The notes beneath the pieces are model-generated. The model had not been told where the DNA came from, searched no databases, and saw nothing but the letters and a program-made list of their open reading frames with translations. A program made the position numbers and the translations under genes. Source: JBCCDY01 sp039030555 (GTDB taxonomy: Bacteria > Bacteroidota > Bacteroidia > Cytophagales > Cyclobacteriaceae). Taken from it: DNA of 64,000 bases. Position 1 is the stretch's first letter; every line of letters begins with the position of its first letter. The stretch covers positions 1-64,000 of the forward strand of contig JBCCDY010000013.1 in the NCBI GenBank assembly GCA_039030555.1, given 5' to 3'. This document shows positions 50,799-60,183 of this stretch, in pieces.

Positions 50799-51161
50799 TT
50801 AGTCGATTACTATGGTTGCTTTATTCAAACGACCTTCTTTTAAAGTGTCGATTCGTATTCCTCCGGCAATGTTATTGAGATCACCTTTTTCAACATTAAC
50901 AAAATAAGGCTGTGCCCCAACCTCTTTAAAGGTTACCCGACCTTTAGAATCTGTGACTTGAGTTGGTTCAACCGGATTCGATTCGTTTCTATAATCTTCA
51001 TCAGATGTGTATAATGTAACTTCAGCTCCCTCTACTAAATTACCTAAATCGTTTCTAACAAATACTCTCAACTTAGTGGGAAGAATTTGTGAGCTATTAG
51101 TCCAAGAAGAAACGGTCGACAATAAAAACACCAGAATAAGCAACGGAGCTACTCTTTTCAT
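50799..51161 (-). CDS. Small secreted protein with carboxypeptidase-regulatory-like domain
   Basis: About 120 aa from ATG 51161 (MKRVAPLLILVFLLSTVSS), a clean Sec signal; ATG 51182 is seven codons upstream. The mature part is an Ig-like beta-sandwich of the CarboxypepD_reg type (LRVFVRNDLGNLVEGAEVTLYTSDEDY, VTDSKGRVTFKEV, PYFVNVEKGD). Role unknown, probably envelope-associated. It heads the minus-strand group and is divergent from tRNA-Gln. Confidence 0.75.
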   Translation of the reverse strand: MKRVAPLLILVFLLSTVSSWTNSSQILPTKLRVFVRNDLGNLVEGAEVTLYTSDEDYRNESNPVEPTQVTDSKGRVTFKEVGAQPYFVNVEKGDLNNIAGGIRIDTLKEGRLNKATIVID

Positions 51162-51292
51162 TAGTTTATTTTTTGGAGTCATTCGAATTATAAATTTTAG
51201 GTGAATATAGCTTTAAGAACCTTTTTATTGATTGTTTAGATGACTAATTGTTTCAAATCAATTTTTATTCCCTTTATGAAAGGATATTAGCT

Positions 51293-51322
51293 TTTGAAAA
51301 TAAAAAAGTTGTCATACTTTTG
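51293..51322 (+). promoter_or_regulatory. Promoter of tRNA-Gln (TTTG-N18-TACTTTTG)
   Basis: TTTG (51293-51296) and TACTTTTG (51315-51322) match the Bacteroidota -33 and -7 consensus with 18-base spacing. The -7 element lies 26 bases before the mature 5' end of the tRNA. Confidence 0.75.
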
Positions 51323-51348
51323 TACTCCCAAATTAAGAAATGGGTAAT

Positions 51349-51421
51349 TGTCCGATGGTGTAACTGGCAACACGTCTGGTTTTGGTCCAGAAGAGTCTAG
51401 GTTCGAGCCCTAGTCGGACAA
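51349..51421 (+). tRNA. tRNA-Gln (anticodon TTG)
   Basis: A 73-base cloverleaf: acceptor TGTCCGA/TCGGACA with discriminator A; anticodon stem CTGG/CCAG enclosing loop TTTTGGT, anticodon TTG; T arm CTAGG-TTCGAGC-CCTAG. It decodes CAA (and CAG by wobble). No CCA is encoded. Confidence 0.95.
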
Positions 51422-51426
51422 CTTTC

Positions 51427-51455
51427 ATCCCGCAGAGGCGGGATTTGTTTTTTAT
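51427..51455 (+). terminator. Intrinsic terminator after tRNA-Gln
   Basis: ATCCCGC (51427-51433) pairs with GCGGGAT (51438-51444) around a 4-base loop and is followed by a T-rich run. It ends 21 bases before the prs start codon. Confidence 0.8.
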
Positions 51456-51475
51456 GCTGGTCAAACTTTAGAAGG

Positions 51476-52399
51476 ATGTCGGTTAAAATATTCGCTTGTT
51501 CAGAATCCAGGTATCTTGGAGAAAAAATCGCGCAACACTACGGCACTCCTTTAGGAAGTTTGGTTGTTGATCGTTTTAGTGATGGAGAAATTTCCACTTT
51601 CTTTAGCGAATCAGTTCGAGGGTGCGAAGTATTCATCATTCAATCTACTTGCCCTCCTGCAGATAATATTATGGAATTCTTGTTAGCCATCGATGCTGCA
51701 AAGAGGGCTAGTGCTAGTTACGTTACTGCTGTGGTTCCTTACTTTGGTTATGCAAGGCAGGACAGAAAGGATAAACCAAGGGTTTCAATTGGCGCCAAAC
51801 TCAAAGCAAATCTTTTTATTGCAGCTGGTGTTGATCGCCTGATGACCTACGATCTGCATGCCGGACAAATACAGGGGTTTTTCGACATACCGGTGGATCA
51901 CTTGGACGGAACAGCCATCTTTATTCCTTATCTCAAAACTTTAAATTCTGATCAGCTTACTTTCGCTGCACCCGATGTAGGTGGAGTAGCCAGGGCAAGG
52001 ATCTATTCAAAATATTTTGGTGCTGATCTAGTGGTTTGTGATAAGCATCGTGCAAGAGCAAATCAAATTGCCTCGATGCAGCTTATTGGTGATGTAAAAG
52101 GAAGAGATATTGTTTTAGTAGACGATCTGGTCGATACCGCAGGAACAATATCGAGAGCAGCTACTTTAATTAAGGAGAACGGAGCAAATTCAGTAAGGGC
52201 GATTTGTACTCACCCTGTTTTAAGTGGTAACGCTTATGAAAATATAGAGAATTCCGCACTGGAAGAATTGGTGGTATCGGATACCATACCATTAAAAAAG
52301 AAATCAGAAAAAATAAGAGTTTTATCTACGGCTGAGCTATTCGCACAGGCTATCAGAAAAATTCATGATAAAGAATCAATTAGTTCACTTTTTATTTAA
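51476..52399 (+). CDS. prs: Ribose-phosphate pyrophosphokinase
   Basis: 307 aa. It has the class I PRPP synthetase marks GEISTFFSESVRGCEVFIIQSTCPP, VVPYFGYARQDRKDKPR (flexible loop), MTYDLHAGQIQGFFDIPVDHL and the PRPP-binding signature DIVLVDDLVDTAGTISRAA. It makes PRPP from ribose-5-phosphate and ATP for nucleotide, His and Trp synthesis. rplY follows after 10 bases, the order common in Bacteroidota. Confidence 0.97.
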   Translation: MSVKIFACSESRYLGEKIAQHYGTPLGSLVVDRFSDGEISTFFSESVRGCEVFIIQSTCPPADNIMEFLLAIDAAKRASASYVTAVVPYFGYARQDRKDKPRVSIGAKLKANLFIAAGVDRLMTYDLHAGQIQGFFDIPVDHLDGTAIFIPYLKTLNSDQLTFAAPDVGGVARARIYSKYFGADLVVCDKHRARANQIASMQLIGDVKGRDIVLVDDLVDTAGTISRAATLIKENGANSVRAICTHPVLSGNAYENIENSALEELVVSDTIPLKKKSEKIRVLSTAELFAQAIRKIHDKESISSLFI

Positions 52400-52409
52400 A
52401 TAAACAATT

Positions 52410-53027
52410 ATGAAAACAGTTGAGATTATAGGGTTTAAAAGAGCAAATCTCGGCAAATCCGAAGTTAAAAAGCTCAGGTCACAGGGAAATGTACCTTGCG
52501 TTATTTACGGAGGTGACGAGCAAATCCATTTCTATGTTCCGATGATTTTATTCAGAGAGCTTCTTTATACTTCTGAAGCACACTTTGTAAATCTGGATAT
52601 TGAAGGAGAAGAAAAATGGTGTATTATTCAGGATGCACAATTCCACCCGGTTAGCGAAATAATATTACATGCAGATTTTCTTGAATTACATGAAGGAAGA
52701 CCTGTAAAAATGGATATTCCTATATCGCTTGAAGGTCAGGCAAAAGGGGTATTAGATGGTGGTACTTTAATGCATAAGAGAAGATCACTTTCTGTAAAGG
52801 CAAAGCCTAAGAATATGCCTGAAAAGATTGTAGTTGATGTCACTGATTTAGATTTCAACAGTGCTATTAAAGTTTCTGACATTGAGGAAAAAGATTTTAC
52901 TATTCTTGATCCAAAACAGGCTTCTATTGCTGTAATTGAGATCCCTCGTGCGTTAAGAGGAAAAACAGATGAGGATGAAGAATTAGAAGAAGGAGCTGAA
53001 GCTGCCGCTGAAGGAGCTGAAGCTTAA
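52410..53027 (+). CDS. rplY: 50S ribosomal protein L25, long (Ctc/TL5) form
   Basis: 205 aa with an N-terminal L25 domain (residues about 5-92: IIGFKRANLGKSEVKKLRSQGNVPCVIYGG) that binds 5S rRNA and a C-terminal CTC beta domain (PVKMDIPISLEGQAKGVLDGGTL). It ends in an acidic, Ala/Glu-rich tail (EDEELEEGAEAAAEGAEA). It is co-transcribed with prs and followed by a terminator. Confidence 0.95.
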   Translation: MKTVEIIGFKRANLGKSEVKKLRSQGNVPCVIYGGDEQIHFYVPMILFRELLYTSEAHFVNLDIEGEEKWCIIQDAQFHPVSEIILHADFLELHEGRPVKMDIPISLEGQAKGVLDGGTLMHKRRSLSVKAKPKNMPEKIVVDVTDLDFNSAIKVSDIEEKDFTILDPKQASIAVIEIPRALRGKTDEDEELEEGAEAAAEGAEA

Positions 53028-53050
53028 TCAACTTCTTTAACTTGATTTGG

Positions 53051-53082
53051 AAAATCCTGTCTGAAAAGGCAGGATTTTTTTG
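53051..53082 (+). terminator. Intrinsic terminator of the prs-rplY operon
   Basis: AAAATCCTGTC pairs with GGCAGGATTTT (one G-T pair) around a short A-rich loop and runs into a string of T. Confidence 0.85.
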
Positions 53083-53183
53083 TTTGTTGAAATGATAGGT
53101 ATCCTTAAGTAGCTTTTTGAGTACAAGAAGAGTTCCAGAGATAATTATCTAAGAGTATAAGCCTAAACATACGCGGCATTTAT

Positions 53184-53744
53184 ATGAAGTATTTAATTAC
53201 AGGATTAGGAAATATTGGTAATGAATATGAGTTAACCAGACACAATATTGGTTTTATGATTCTCGACAGCATGGCTGTGGATCAGGGTGAAGAGTTTAAA
53301 ACTGAAAAGCTGGCTTCAAAACTCGAATTAAAGCACAGAGGACGGACTCTTATTTTAATAAAACCATCCACTTACATGAACCTCAGCGGAAAGGCTGTAA
53401 AGTATTGGATGGAAAAAGAGCATATTCCTAAAGAACGGATTTTGGTGATTACCGATGATCTTGCACTGCCCTTTGGTAAATTGAGGATGAGGGCCAAAGG
53501 GTCAAATGCAGGCCATAACGGGCTAGGTAGTATCGATTCCCTTACGGGTGGTAACAACTACGCCAGATTAAAATGTGGTATTGGCGATAACTTTTCAAAA
53601 GGGCAACAAGTAGATTATGTCTTGAGTAAATTCTCAAATGAAGAATTCAAAACCATAGATCCATTTATCGAAAAAGCCAAAAAGATGATCCTTTCATTTG
53701 CTGCAATTGGCATAGAAAGAACCATGAATGAGTTCAACGACTAA
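53184..53744 (+). CDS. pth: Peptidyl-tRNA hydrolase
   Basis: 186 aa. It starts MKYLITGLGNIGNEYELTRHNIGF, where the His in TRHNIG is catalytic, and continues with KPSTYMNLSGKAV, ITDDLALPFGKLRMRAKGSNAGHNGLGSI and ARLKCGIG. It recycles peptidyl-tRNA released from stalled ribosomes. It stands alone 157 bases after rplY. Confidence 0.96.
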   Translation: MKYLITGLGNIGNEYELTRHNIGFMILDSMAVDQGEEFKTEKLASKLELKHRGRTLILIKPSTYMNLSGKAVKYWMEKEHIPKERILVITDDLALPFGKLRMRAKGSNAGHNGLGSIDSLTGGNNYARLKCGIGDNFSKGQQVDYVLSKFSNEEFKTIDPFIEKAKKMILSFAAIGIERTMNEFND

Positions 53745-53785
53745 TTTATCCCAAGCAATACTGATATAAAGACTATAATATAAAT

Positions 53786-55825
53786 CTAGCTAACTACCGA
53801 ACCGTTCTTAACTACTTCAGAAGGTTGTAAAAAACGAAGTTTACCGTCGTGATCTTCAGCCATCAGGATCATTCCCTGAGATTCAATACCCATCATCATT
53901 CTAGGGGCAAGGTTTACCAAGACAGTCACCTGCTCACCTATAATCTCCTGGGGATCGAAATGAAGGGCAATTCCACTCAGTACAGTTCTTTTATCAATGC
54001 CTGTATCTAACTCTATTTTCAGTAGTTTTTTTGACTTTTTTACTTTTTCAGCCGAAACTATAGTAGCAATCCTGATATCGTTTTTTATAAAATCATCAAA
54101 TACAATTTCATCTTTCAGAGAATCTGCTCCTGATTCTTCAGTATTCATTTCTTTCACTTTTTTTAATTTCTCTATTTGAGCCTCAATAAGTTCATCTTCA
54201 AGCTTTCCGAACATCAAATCTGGTTTTTTTACGGTGTGACCATTTGCTAACAGTTTTGTTGACCCAAGTTTATTCCATCCGGGTCTTTCAAAATCCAAGA
54301 TCCCTGCAAGCTTTTCAGAAGAAAACGGGAGGAAAGGCTCCATTACAATAGCCAGATTAGCCAAAACCTGGTTCCCCAAGTTGAGAATGGTTTCTACACG
54401 ATCGGGATCAGTCTTAATCAGCTTCCAAGGCTCTGTATCTGCCAAATATTTGTTTCCAGCTCTGGCCAGGTCCATTACTCTGGATAGAGCTTCTCTAAAT
54501 CTAAATTGATCCAGGCTTTCTTCAACTAGTTTAGGCGTTTCATTAATGACTTCTATCAGATCATCTTCGTAACTATAAAATTCACCTTTCTCCGGTATTT
54601 TACCATCGAAATATTTATGTGTTAAGACAACAACTCTGTTAACCAGGTTGCCTAGAATTGCAACCAGTTCATTGTTATTTCTAGCCTGAAAGTCTTTCCA
54701 TGTAAAGTCGTTATCTTTTGTTTCAGGGGCATTAGAAGTTAGTGTATAACGTAATACATCTTCCTTACCTGAAAAATCCTCCAGATATTCGTGTAGCCAT
54801 ACTGCCCAATTTCTTGAAGTAGATATTTTATTTCCTTCTAGATTTAGGAACTCATTTGCAGGCACATTATCAGGTAAGATAAATTCTTTATGAGCCTTTA
54901 GAATCGATGGAAATATGATACAGTGAAATACAATATTGTCTTTACCAATAAAGTGCAACAGTCGTGTCTTCTTATCTTTCCAATAGGGCTCCCAGTCAAC
55001 TCCTTTCTCTTTTGCCCATTCTTTAGTAGCAGAAATATATCCAATTGGAGCGTCGAACCATACGTATAAGACTTTCCCGTCAGCACCCTCAACTGGAACT
55101 TTCACACCCCAATCTAAATCTCTTGTCATCGCCCTTGGCTGAAGGCCACTGTCTAACCAAGATTTACATTGTCCATAAACATTCTGCTTCCATTCTTTAT
55201 GACCTTCCAATATCCATTTCTTCAACCAGGGTTCATACTTATCCATGGGGAAGTACCAGTGCCTGGTGGGTTTCATCACTGGCTTTTTATTACTTATTGT
55301 CGATACTGGATTAATCAGTTCAGTTGGGCTTAGGGAACTACCACAGTTCTCACATTGATCTCCATAAGCCTCTCCAAATCCACATCTGGGACATTCACCT
55401 TTGATGTACCGATCGGCCAGGAATTGTTTAGCTTCTTCATCGTAAAACTGCTCCGAATCTTTTTCCAGGAACTCCCCTTGATCATAAAGGTGTTTAAACA
55501 TCTCAGATGCAGTATCATGATGGGTTTGATTGGAAGTTCTTGAATATATACTAAAGCTGATACCCAGCTTATCAAGGCTCTCTTTTATTTGAAAATGATA
55601 CTGATCAATGATTTCCTGGGGCTGCTTTCCTTCCTTCCTGGCACGAAGCGTAATAGCCATACCATGCTCATCGGAGCCGCAAACAAAAACAACATCTTCT
55701 CCTTTACTTCTCAGATAGCGAACATAGATATCCGCAGGGATGTACACTCCTGCCAAATGACCAATATGAATAGGGCCGTTTGCATAGGGCAAAGCGGCAG
55801 TAATCAAATGCCTGTCAAAATCCAT
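53786..55825 (-). CDS. metG: Methionyl-tRNA synthetase with C-terminal tRNA-binding domain
   Basis: 679 aa. The class I HIGH motif appears as PIHIGHLAGVYIPADIYVRYLR; the KMSKS loop is KISTSRNWAVW. A four-cysteine zinc knuckle (CPRCGFGEAYGDQCENCG) lies near residues 145-162. After the anticodon-binding domain there is a charged linker (about 545-570) and a Trbp111-like OB fold (FDDFIKNDIRIATIVSAEKVKKSKKLLKIEL, RTVLSGIA). It charges tRNA-Met. Confidence 0.96.
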   Translation of the reverse strand: MDFDRHLITAALPYANGPIHIGHLAGVYIPADIYVRYLRSKGEDVVFVCGSDEHGMAITLRARKEGKQPQEIIDQYHFQIKESLDKLGISFSIYSRTSNQTHHDTASEMFKHLYDQGEFLEKDSEQFYDEEAKQFLADRYIKGECPRCGFGEAYGDQCENCGSSLSPTELINPVSTISNKKPVMKPTRHWYFPMDKYEPWLKKWILEGHKEWKQNVYGQCKSWLDSGLQPRAMTRDLDWGVKVPVEGADGKVLYVWFDAPIGYISATKEWAKEKGVDWEPYWKDKKTRLLHFIGKDNIVFHCIIFPSILKAHKEFILPDNVPANEFLNLEGNKISTSRNWAVWLHEYLEDFSGKEDVLRYTLTSNAPETKDNDFTWKDFQARNNNELVAILGNLVNRVVVLTHKYFDGKIPEKGEFYSYEDDLIEVINETPKLVEESLDQFRFREALSRVMDLARAGNKYLADTEPWKLIKTDPDRVETILNLGNQVLANLAIVMEPFLPFSSEKLAGILDFERPGWNKLGSTKLLANGHTVKKPDLMFGKLEDELIEAQIEKLKKVKEMNTEESGADSLKDEIVFDDFIKNDIRIATIVSAEKVKKSKKLLKIELDTGIDKRTVLSGIALHFDPQEIIGEQVTVLVNLAPRMMMGIESQGMILMAEDHDGKLRFLQPSEVVKNGSVVS

Positions 55826-55888
55826 TTACAATGATTTTACTTTAAGTGCCCAAAGGTAAAAGAAGATTGATACTAAGCTTTTATAAAA

Positions 55889-57583
55889 TCAATATGCTGG
55901 AAGAATTATTTCAAAAACAGTATCATTTTTCGGGTGAACCAATCTAATATTTCCTCCTAATTTCTCCATTGCCTTTTTCACGAGATAAAGCCCCATACCG
56001 TCACTTAAGGTATCGGAAGAGGTATGGTAGAACATATCGAAGATCCGACCTTCCGTACCTGCTACTATTCCTTTTCCGTTATCAGAAAAGATGATCTTTA
56101 AGATACCTTCATTGATCAGCTGTGCTTTAATACTGACCTTAGGGCTGTACGAGTTTCGGTGTGCTATTGCATTTTCGAGCAGATTGTCAATTACCGTTTG
56201 AAAAAGAAAAATATCGCCTTGCCAATTCGTTGTTTCCTCGACTTGAATTTCACTGATCAGATTTAGATTTCGATTCGATACAGTAATTTCATTGATGCGT
56301 GATTCAATAAATGATCTCAGATTAAATGTTTTTAGTTCAGGGGAACAATCGAATACTTCATGCGCTTTTTGTAATTTGGTTAGCAGCTGACTCATTTCGC
56401 AAGTAACATTATTCAGCATCTCAAAGTATCTTCTGGATATGTCATCTTTACCCTCCAAAATACCCAGGTTGATCACTCCTTTCATTCGGGCTATAGGGCC
56501 CTGGAGATCGTGTGAAGCTTTATAAATAAAATTATCTAATTCGAGATTGCTCTGCTGTAAACTGCTGAGCGCTTGTTCTCTGGAACTTACGTTGTTTGCT
56601 ATACAAAGTAGAGTCTCCGGATTATCTTCATCATCATAAAGCAAAGTATTACTCCACTCTATGTGTAGAACCTCATTTTTCTTATTGAAATTTTTATTTT
56701 TTAGAAAGAATCGAGGTTGAGCGTTTTTATCAAGTTTATTTAGTGATTCTTCTAATAACAAATGATCTTCTCTTTGCATCAGGCTTATTTCATCAAACCT
56801 TTTCCCTAACACTTCATTTTCTTCCCACCCAAATAAGTCTTTTGCTTGTCTAGGCCATCTTGTTAAACGGCCTTCCATATCAAGTTCTAAGAAAGCTAGG
56901 GGGGTATTATCCACATGAATAGATAATCTTTTCATGACACTGATCAACTCATTACTTCGCTCTTCGACCATACACTCCAGTTGTTCATTATGTTTTTTCA
57001 AACTTCTATTTTGAACTTCAATAGTGGCTTTTGCCTCCTTTAAGCTATCCAAATGAGTCTCTATCTCTTCATTTTTACCTTGTATAATCCTGTTTTTAGA
57101 CATGATCTGATCATACTGCCTTTCCATAACTCGATTAGCTCTCTTTTTTGCCAGGTATTGCTTTCTTAAAAGCAAACTGAGAATTGTTGCTTTTATCAGG
57201 AAAAGAGTAAAAAGGGATATAAGATTTTGGCTCGATCGCAGTTTGAGTTCCTGATATTTTGTATTTGCCTTAAGTAATTCGTTTTGATGAAAAAGTAATT
57301 CCAACTCCAGTTCCTTTAGAAAAGACTGGGCTTTTATGAGTCTTCCCATTTTAATATTTGCTCTTGATTTTAAGAGGGAAATACTCGCTTTTCTATTTTT
57401 TAAAAATGATTCTGATCCCCTTTTCTCCAGGGAATCGATATAAACTAGGGACTGTTCTGGGTTATGGGCTAAGCTCTGCTTTGCTTTCCTCAGGTAGCCA
57501 TAAAGGTCTTTTTCAATTGGAGTTTCCTGAGCCAAAGAAAGTACTGGGAGCACGAATACAGCAAAAAAGAGTAGTCTGTTCAA
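55889..57583 (-). CDS. PAS-domain sensor histidine kinase
   Basis: 564 aa. A Sec-type signal (MNRLLFFAVFVLPVLSLAQ) is followed by a periplasmic helical region (20-110), a membrane helix near 118-136, a coiled coil (about 140-220) and a PAS domain (about 225-340, LAFLELDMEGRLTRWPRQA). The HisKA segment has the phospho-acceptor His358 in YKASHDLQGPIARMKG, and the HATPase has IDNLLENAIAHR, FSDNGKGI and GMGLYLVKKAMEKLGG. No response regulator is adjacent. The helical N-terminus resembles the tail of TPR-type sensor kinases. A strong hairpin lies in its 5' UTR. Confidence 0.9.
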   Translation of the reverse strand: MNRLLFFAVFVLPVLSLAQETPIEKDLYGYLRKAKQSLAHNPEQSLVYIDSLEKRGSESFLKNRKASISLLKSRANIKMGRLIKAQSFLKELELELLFHQNELLKANTKYQELKLRSSQNLISLFTLFLIKATILSLLLRKQYLAKKRANRVMERQYDQIMSKNRIIQGKNEEIETHLDSLKEAKATIEVQNRSLKKHNEQLECMVEERSNELISVMKRLSIHVDNTPLAFLELDMEGRLTRWPRQAKDLFGWEENEVLGKRFDEISLMQREDHLLLEESLNKLDKNAQPRFFLKNKNFNKKNEVLHIEWSNTLLYDDEDNPETLLCIANNVSSREQALSSLQQSNLELDNFIYKASHDLQGPIARMKGVINLGILEGKDDISRRYFEMLNNVTCEMSQLLTKLQKAHEVFDCSPELKTFNLRSFIESRINEITVSNRNLNLISEIQVEETTNWQGDIFLFQTVIDNLLENAIAHRNSYSPKVSIKAQLINEGILKIIFSDNGKGIVAGTEGRIFDMFYHTSSDTLSDGMGLYLVKKAMEKLGGNIRLVHPKNDTVFEIILPAY

Positions 57584-57593
57584 ACTGATTTTA

Positions 57594-57641
57594 TTTTTTG
57601 TTCAACGGTCGGTGGTGAAAAGGCCGTTAGAGAACAAAAAA
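57594..57641. other. Long inverted repeat upstream of the histidine kinase
   Basis: TTTTTTGTTC (57594-57603) and GAACAAAAAA (57632-57641) are perfect inverted arms, with an inner AACGG (57604-57608)/CCGTT (57624-57628) pair. It ends 11 bases before the kinase start codon on the minus strand. The T/A runs are on the wrong sides for an intrinsic terminator, so an operator or 5'-UTR structure is more likely. Confidence 0.45.
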
Positions 57642-57708
57642 TTCACTTGAACCTACAAATAATCTTCATCTGTCGGATGTCTTACTCTTCAAGAACTATT
57701 CTGTAATC

Positions 57709-58644
57709 TTATTTGCCAAGCATACTGATCTTTCCTTTCACATAAGAAACTGCAGTCTTTATACCTTTGCCCTTATTTTTTCGAGCTACTTCAAACGCAT
57801 CCCACATTTCTTCTGTAATGAGATCAAGATTGTTGAACTCGCCAGCGCCTTGGAGCCATTCGCCTCCATCTATAGTTACAACTTCACCATTGACGTAAGC
57901 TGAAAAATCCGACATGAGATAAGCTGCAAGGTTAGCCAACTCTTGATGCTCTCCTACCCTTCCTACAGGTACTTTTTTGGATGGATCAAACTTCTTCACT
58001 AAATCTCCGGGTAGAAGTCTGCTCCATGCACCTTCAGTAGGGAACGGTCCGGGAGCAATTGCATTACTTCGAATATCATATTTGGCCCACTCTACTGCCA
58101 GGGAACGAGTCATGGCCAGAACGCCTGCCTTTGCTGCAGCTGAAGGAACTACATAACCTGATCCGGTCCAGGCATAAGTCGTAACGATATTGAGTATGGT
58201 AGAAGGAATTTTTTGTTCAATCCAGTATTTTCCTGAGGCAAGTGTGAAGTTACTGGTGCCTTTCAATACAATATCAATAACTGTATTGAATGCGTTGTTA
58301 GAAAGCCTTTCCGTTGGACTAATAAAGTTTCCAGCAGCATTATTTAATAAGCCGTTAAATGAACCGAAATGCTCTACCGTTTTTTTGATTACGTTTTCTA
58401 CGCTTTCAAGATCACGAACATCACATTCCATCGGCAGTACTTCACCACCTGTCTCCTCCGACATTTCCTGGGCTGCCTTAGTGAGCACATCAATCTTTCT
58501 ACTCGTAATGACGAGTTTAGCACCTAATTTTAATAAATAAGTACCCATCGACCTGCCCAGGCCTGTACCACCACCTGTTACGATAATTGTTTTCCCAGTC
58601 ATGGAACCATCTCGCAGCATTCCCTCTTTATAATTCATATTCAA
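57709..58644 (-). CDS. SDR family oxidoreductase, 2,4-dienoyl-CoA reductase-like
   Basis: 311 aa. The NADP-binding motif is IIVTGGGTGLGRSMG, then NNAAGNFISPTERLS. The place of the usual YxxxK is taken by VVPSAAAKAGVLAMTRSLAVEW, with Lys but no Tyr, which is the mark of the DECR group. RSNAIAPGPFPTEGA and GEVVTIDGGEWL complete the fold. DECR enzymes reduce 2,4-dienoyl-CoA during beta-oxidation of unsaturated fatty acids. A C-terminal extension of about 30 residues is basic. Three in-frame ATGs at the start (58644, 58638, 58602) leave the precise start open. Confidence 0.85.
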   Translation of the reverse strand: MNMNYKEGMLRDGSMTGKTIIVTGGGTGLGRSMGTYLLKLGAKLVITSRKIDVLTKAAQEMSEETGGEVLPMECDVRDLESVENVIKKTVEHFGSFNGLLNNAAGNFISPTERLSNNAFNTVIDIVLKGTSNFTLASGKYWIEQKIPSTILNIVTTYAWTGSGYVVPSAAAKAGVLAMTRSLAVEWAKYDIRSNAIAPGPFPTEGAWSRLLPGDLVKKFDPSKKVPVGRVGEHQELANLAAYLMSDFSAYVNGEVVTIDGGEWLQGAGEFNNLDLITEEMWDAFEVARKNKGKGIKTAVSYVKGKISMLGK

Positions 58645-58728
58645 CTCTTATTGTTAATCCTCTATTTCAATAATAGAATAAAACGATATAGCTTAATAAC
58701 TTTACCGATATAAATATCAATCTTTAAA

Positions 58729-59682
58729 ATGCTTAAAAGTTTCTTTTATTTCTTAATCATCTCTGTTTTTATCCTTCAATCCTGTATCGTTTCTAAAAAA
58801 GTATACGATGAGACTTTAGCCGATAAAATAGCTACTGAAGCCGAGCTTCAGGAAAAATCGGAAGCTTTGGAAGAAAGTAAAGATCGCATAGCCTCCTTAA
58901 ATAAACGGGTAGAGGATTTGCTTGCGGATTCAACTACGACGCATCAGGAGTTAGCAAAAGTTAAAAGTGAATTAGAAGAAAATAAGCAACGTTTAGGTCA
59001 GCTTCAAAAGTACTATGATGACCTAATAGATAATAAGGCTAACCTGGACAAAGACCTAGAAAAACAGCAAAGAGAATTACTCGATATCCGGAAGTCCCTG
59101 GAAGTTCAGCGTTTAAAAAACGAGGAACTTTTAGCTGAAGTAAACGAGCGTAGCAAACGGGTTGATGAACTAGAGAATATTATCGCCCAGGAAAAAGAAG
59201 CTATTAATCGCTTGAAGAAGAGGGTTTCCGACGCGCTCCTTAGTTTTAAAAGTGACGAGCTTCAAGTTGAGGTAAAAAACGGTAAGGTATATGTATCGCT
59301 CTCCGAGCAATTACTTTTTAAATCGGGGAGCATCAATATTGATGCAAAAGGTAAGGATGCCATTCAAAAACTGGCAGCAGTTTTAAAAGATAATCCTGAT
59401 ATTGGTATCCTGGTGGAAGGACATACAGATAATGTTCCAATCTCTGTCCCTTCAAGGTATTTCAGAAATAACTGGGATTTGAGTGTATTGAGAGCAACTA
59501 CCATTTCAAATATCCTTGTGGAATCGGGCGTACCTGCCGAGCAGGTAACAGCTTCGGGTAAGGGGGAAAGTAGCCCGGTAGAAAGCAATGAAACAGCTGA
59601 AGGGAGGCAAAAGAATAGAAGGACTGAGATTATCCTTTCGCCTAACCTGGATGAGCTATTCGAGATTTTGGGTGCTGAATAA
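58729..59682 (+). CDS. OmpA-family peptidoglycan-binding lipoprotein with coiled coil
   Basis: 317 aa. The lipobox is FILQSC (lipid Cys near residue 19). Residues about 25-165 form a long coiled coil (ELQEKSEALEESKDRIASLNKRVE...). The C-terminal OmpA domain (about 190-305) has LVEGHTDNVPISVPSR, NWDLSVLRATTISNILV and GKGESSPVESNETAEGRQKNRRTEI, which contact diaminopimelate. It links the outer membrane to the cell wall. Confidence 0.92.
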   Translation: MLKSFFYFLIISVFILQSCIVSKKVYDETLADKIATEAELQEKSEALEESKDRIASLNKRVEDLLADSTTTHQELAKVKSELEENKQRLGQLQKYYDDLIDNKANLDKDLEKQQRELLDIRKSLEVQRLKNEELLAEVNERSKRVDELENIIAQEKEAINRLKKRVSDALLSFKSDELQVEVKNGKVYVSLSEQLLFKSGSINIDAKGKDAIQKLAAVLKDNPDIGILVEGHTDNVPISVPSRYFRNNWDLSVLRATTISNILVESGVPAEQVTASGKGESSPVESNETAEGRQKNRRTEIILSPNLDELFEILGAE

Positions 59683-59710
59683 TAATTGTATTTTGCCAAA
59701 AAATCTATAA

Positions 59711-60181
59711 ATGAGAAAGATTATTTCCTTTTTAGGTCTTGTCCTTGGTTTGATTTTTATATCAAGCTGCAGTGATGACGAAGGCCCACAACAAATAATA
59801 ATAAATGATATATCTGGAATAAGAATTGATTTGGATTGGAGTACTGGAGAAAACGCATCACAAGCTGTAATTGATGCCAATCTAGACCTAACTATAGTTG
59901 TTGCAGATGATGGAAGTCAGGCTGTAGGTATAAGTGAGAATAATGGTCTTTTTGAATTTGTAAGTTTATCAAGTGCAAATGTTGATGGTGATTATGCGAC
60001 TCTAGTTTTTTATAGGACTGGAACTGTTGAGGTTACCTATAAAATTATTATAAGTGGTATAAGAAGTACAGATAACCCATTTGAAATAACAGGAACCTTT
60101 AGTTCTGATCAATCAGGAAGTATTTTTTCGGTAGCTGATATAACAAAGAAAGGAAACCAATTTATTATTAATTTACCTTGA
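59711..60181 (+). CDS. Hypothetical lipoprotein, 156 aa
   Basis: Lipoprotein signal with lipobox IFISSC (Cys near residue 20), followed by SDDEGPQQ, a typical surface-export type acidic stretch. The mature part is a beta-rich domain (IRIDLDWSTGENAS, LDLTIVVADDGSQAV, TVEVTYKIIISGI) with no named family. It starts 28 bases after the OmpA-like gene, so it may share its transcript. It ends 2 bases before the convergent M20 peptidase gene. Confidence 0.72.
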   Translation: MRKIISFLGLVLGLIFISSCSDDEGPQQIIINDISGIRIDLDWSTGENASQAVIDANLDLTIVVADDGSQAVGISENNGLFEFVSLSSANVDGDYATLVFYRTGTVEVTYKIIISGIRSTDNPFEITGTFSSDQSGSIFSVADITKKGNQFIINLP

Positions 60182-60183
60182 TT

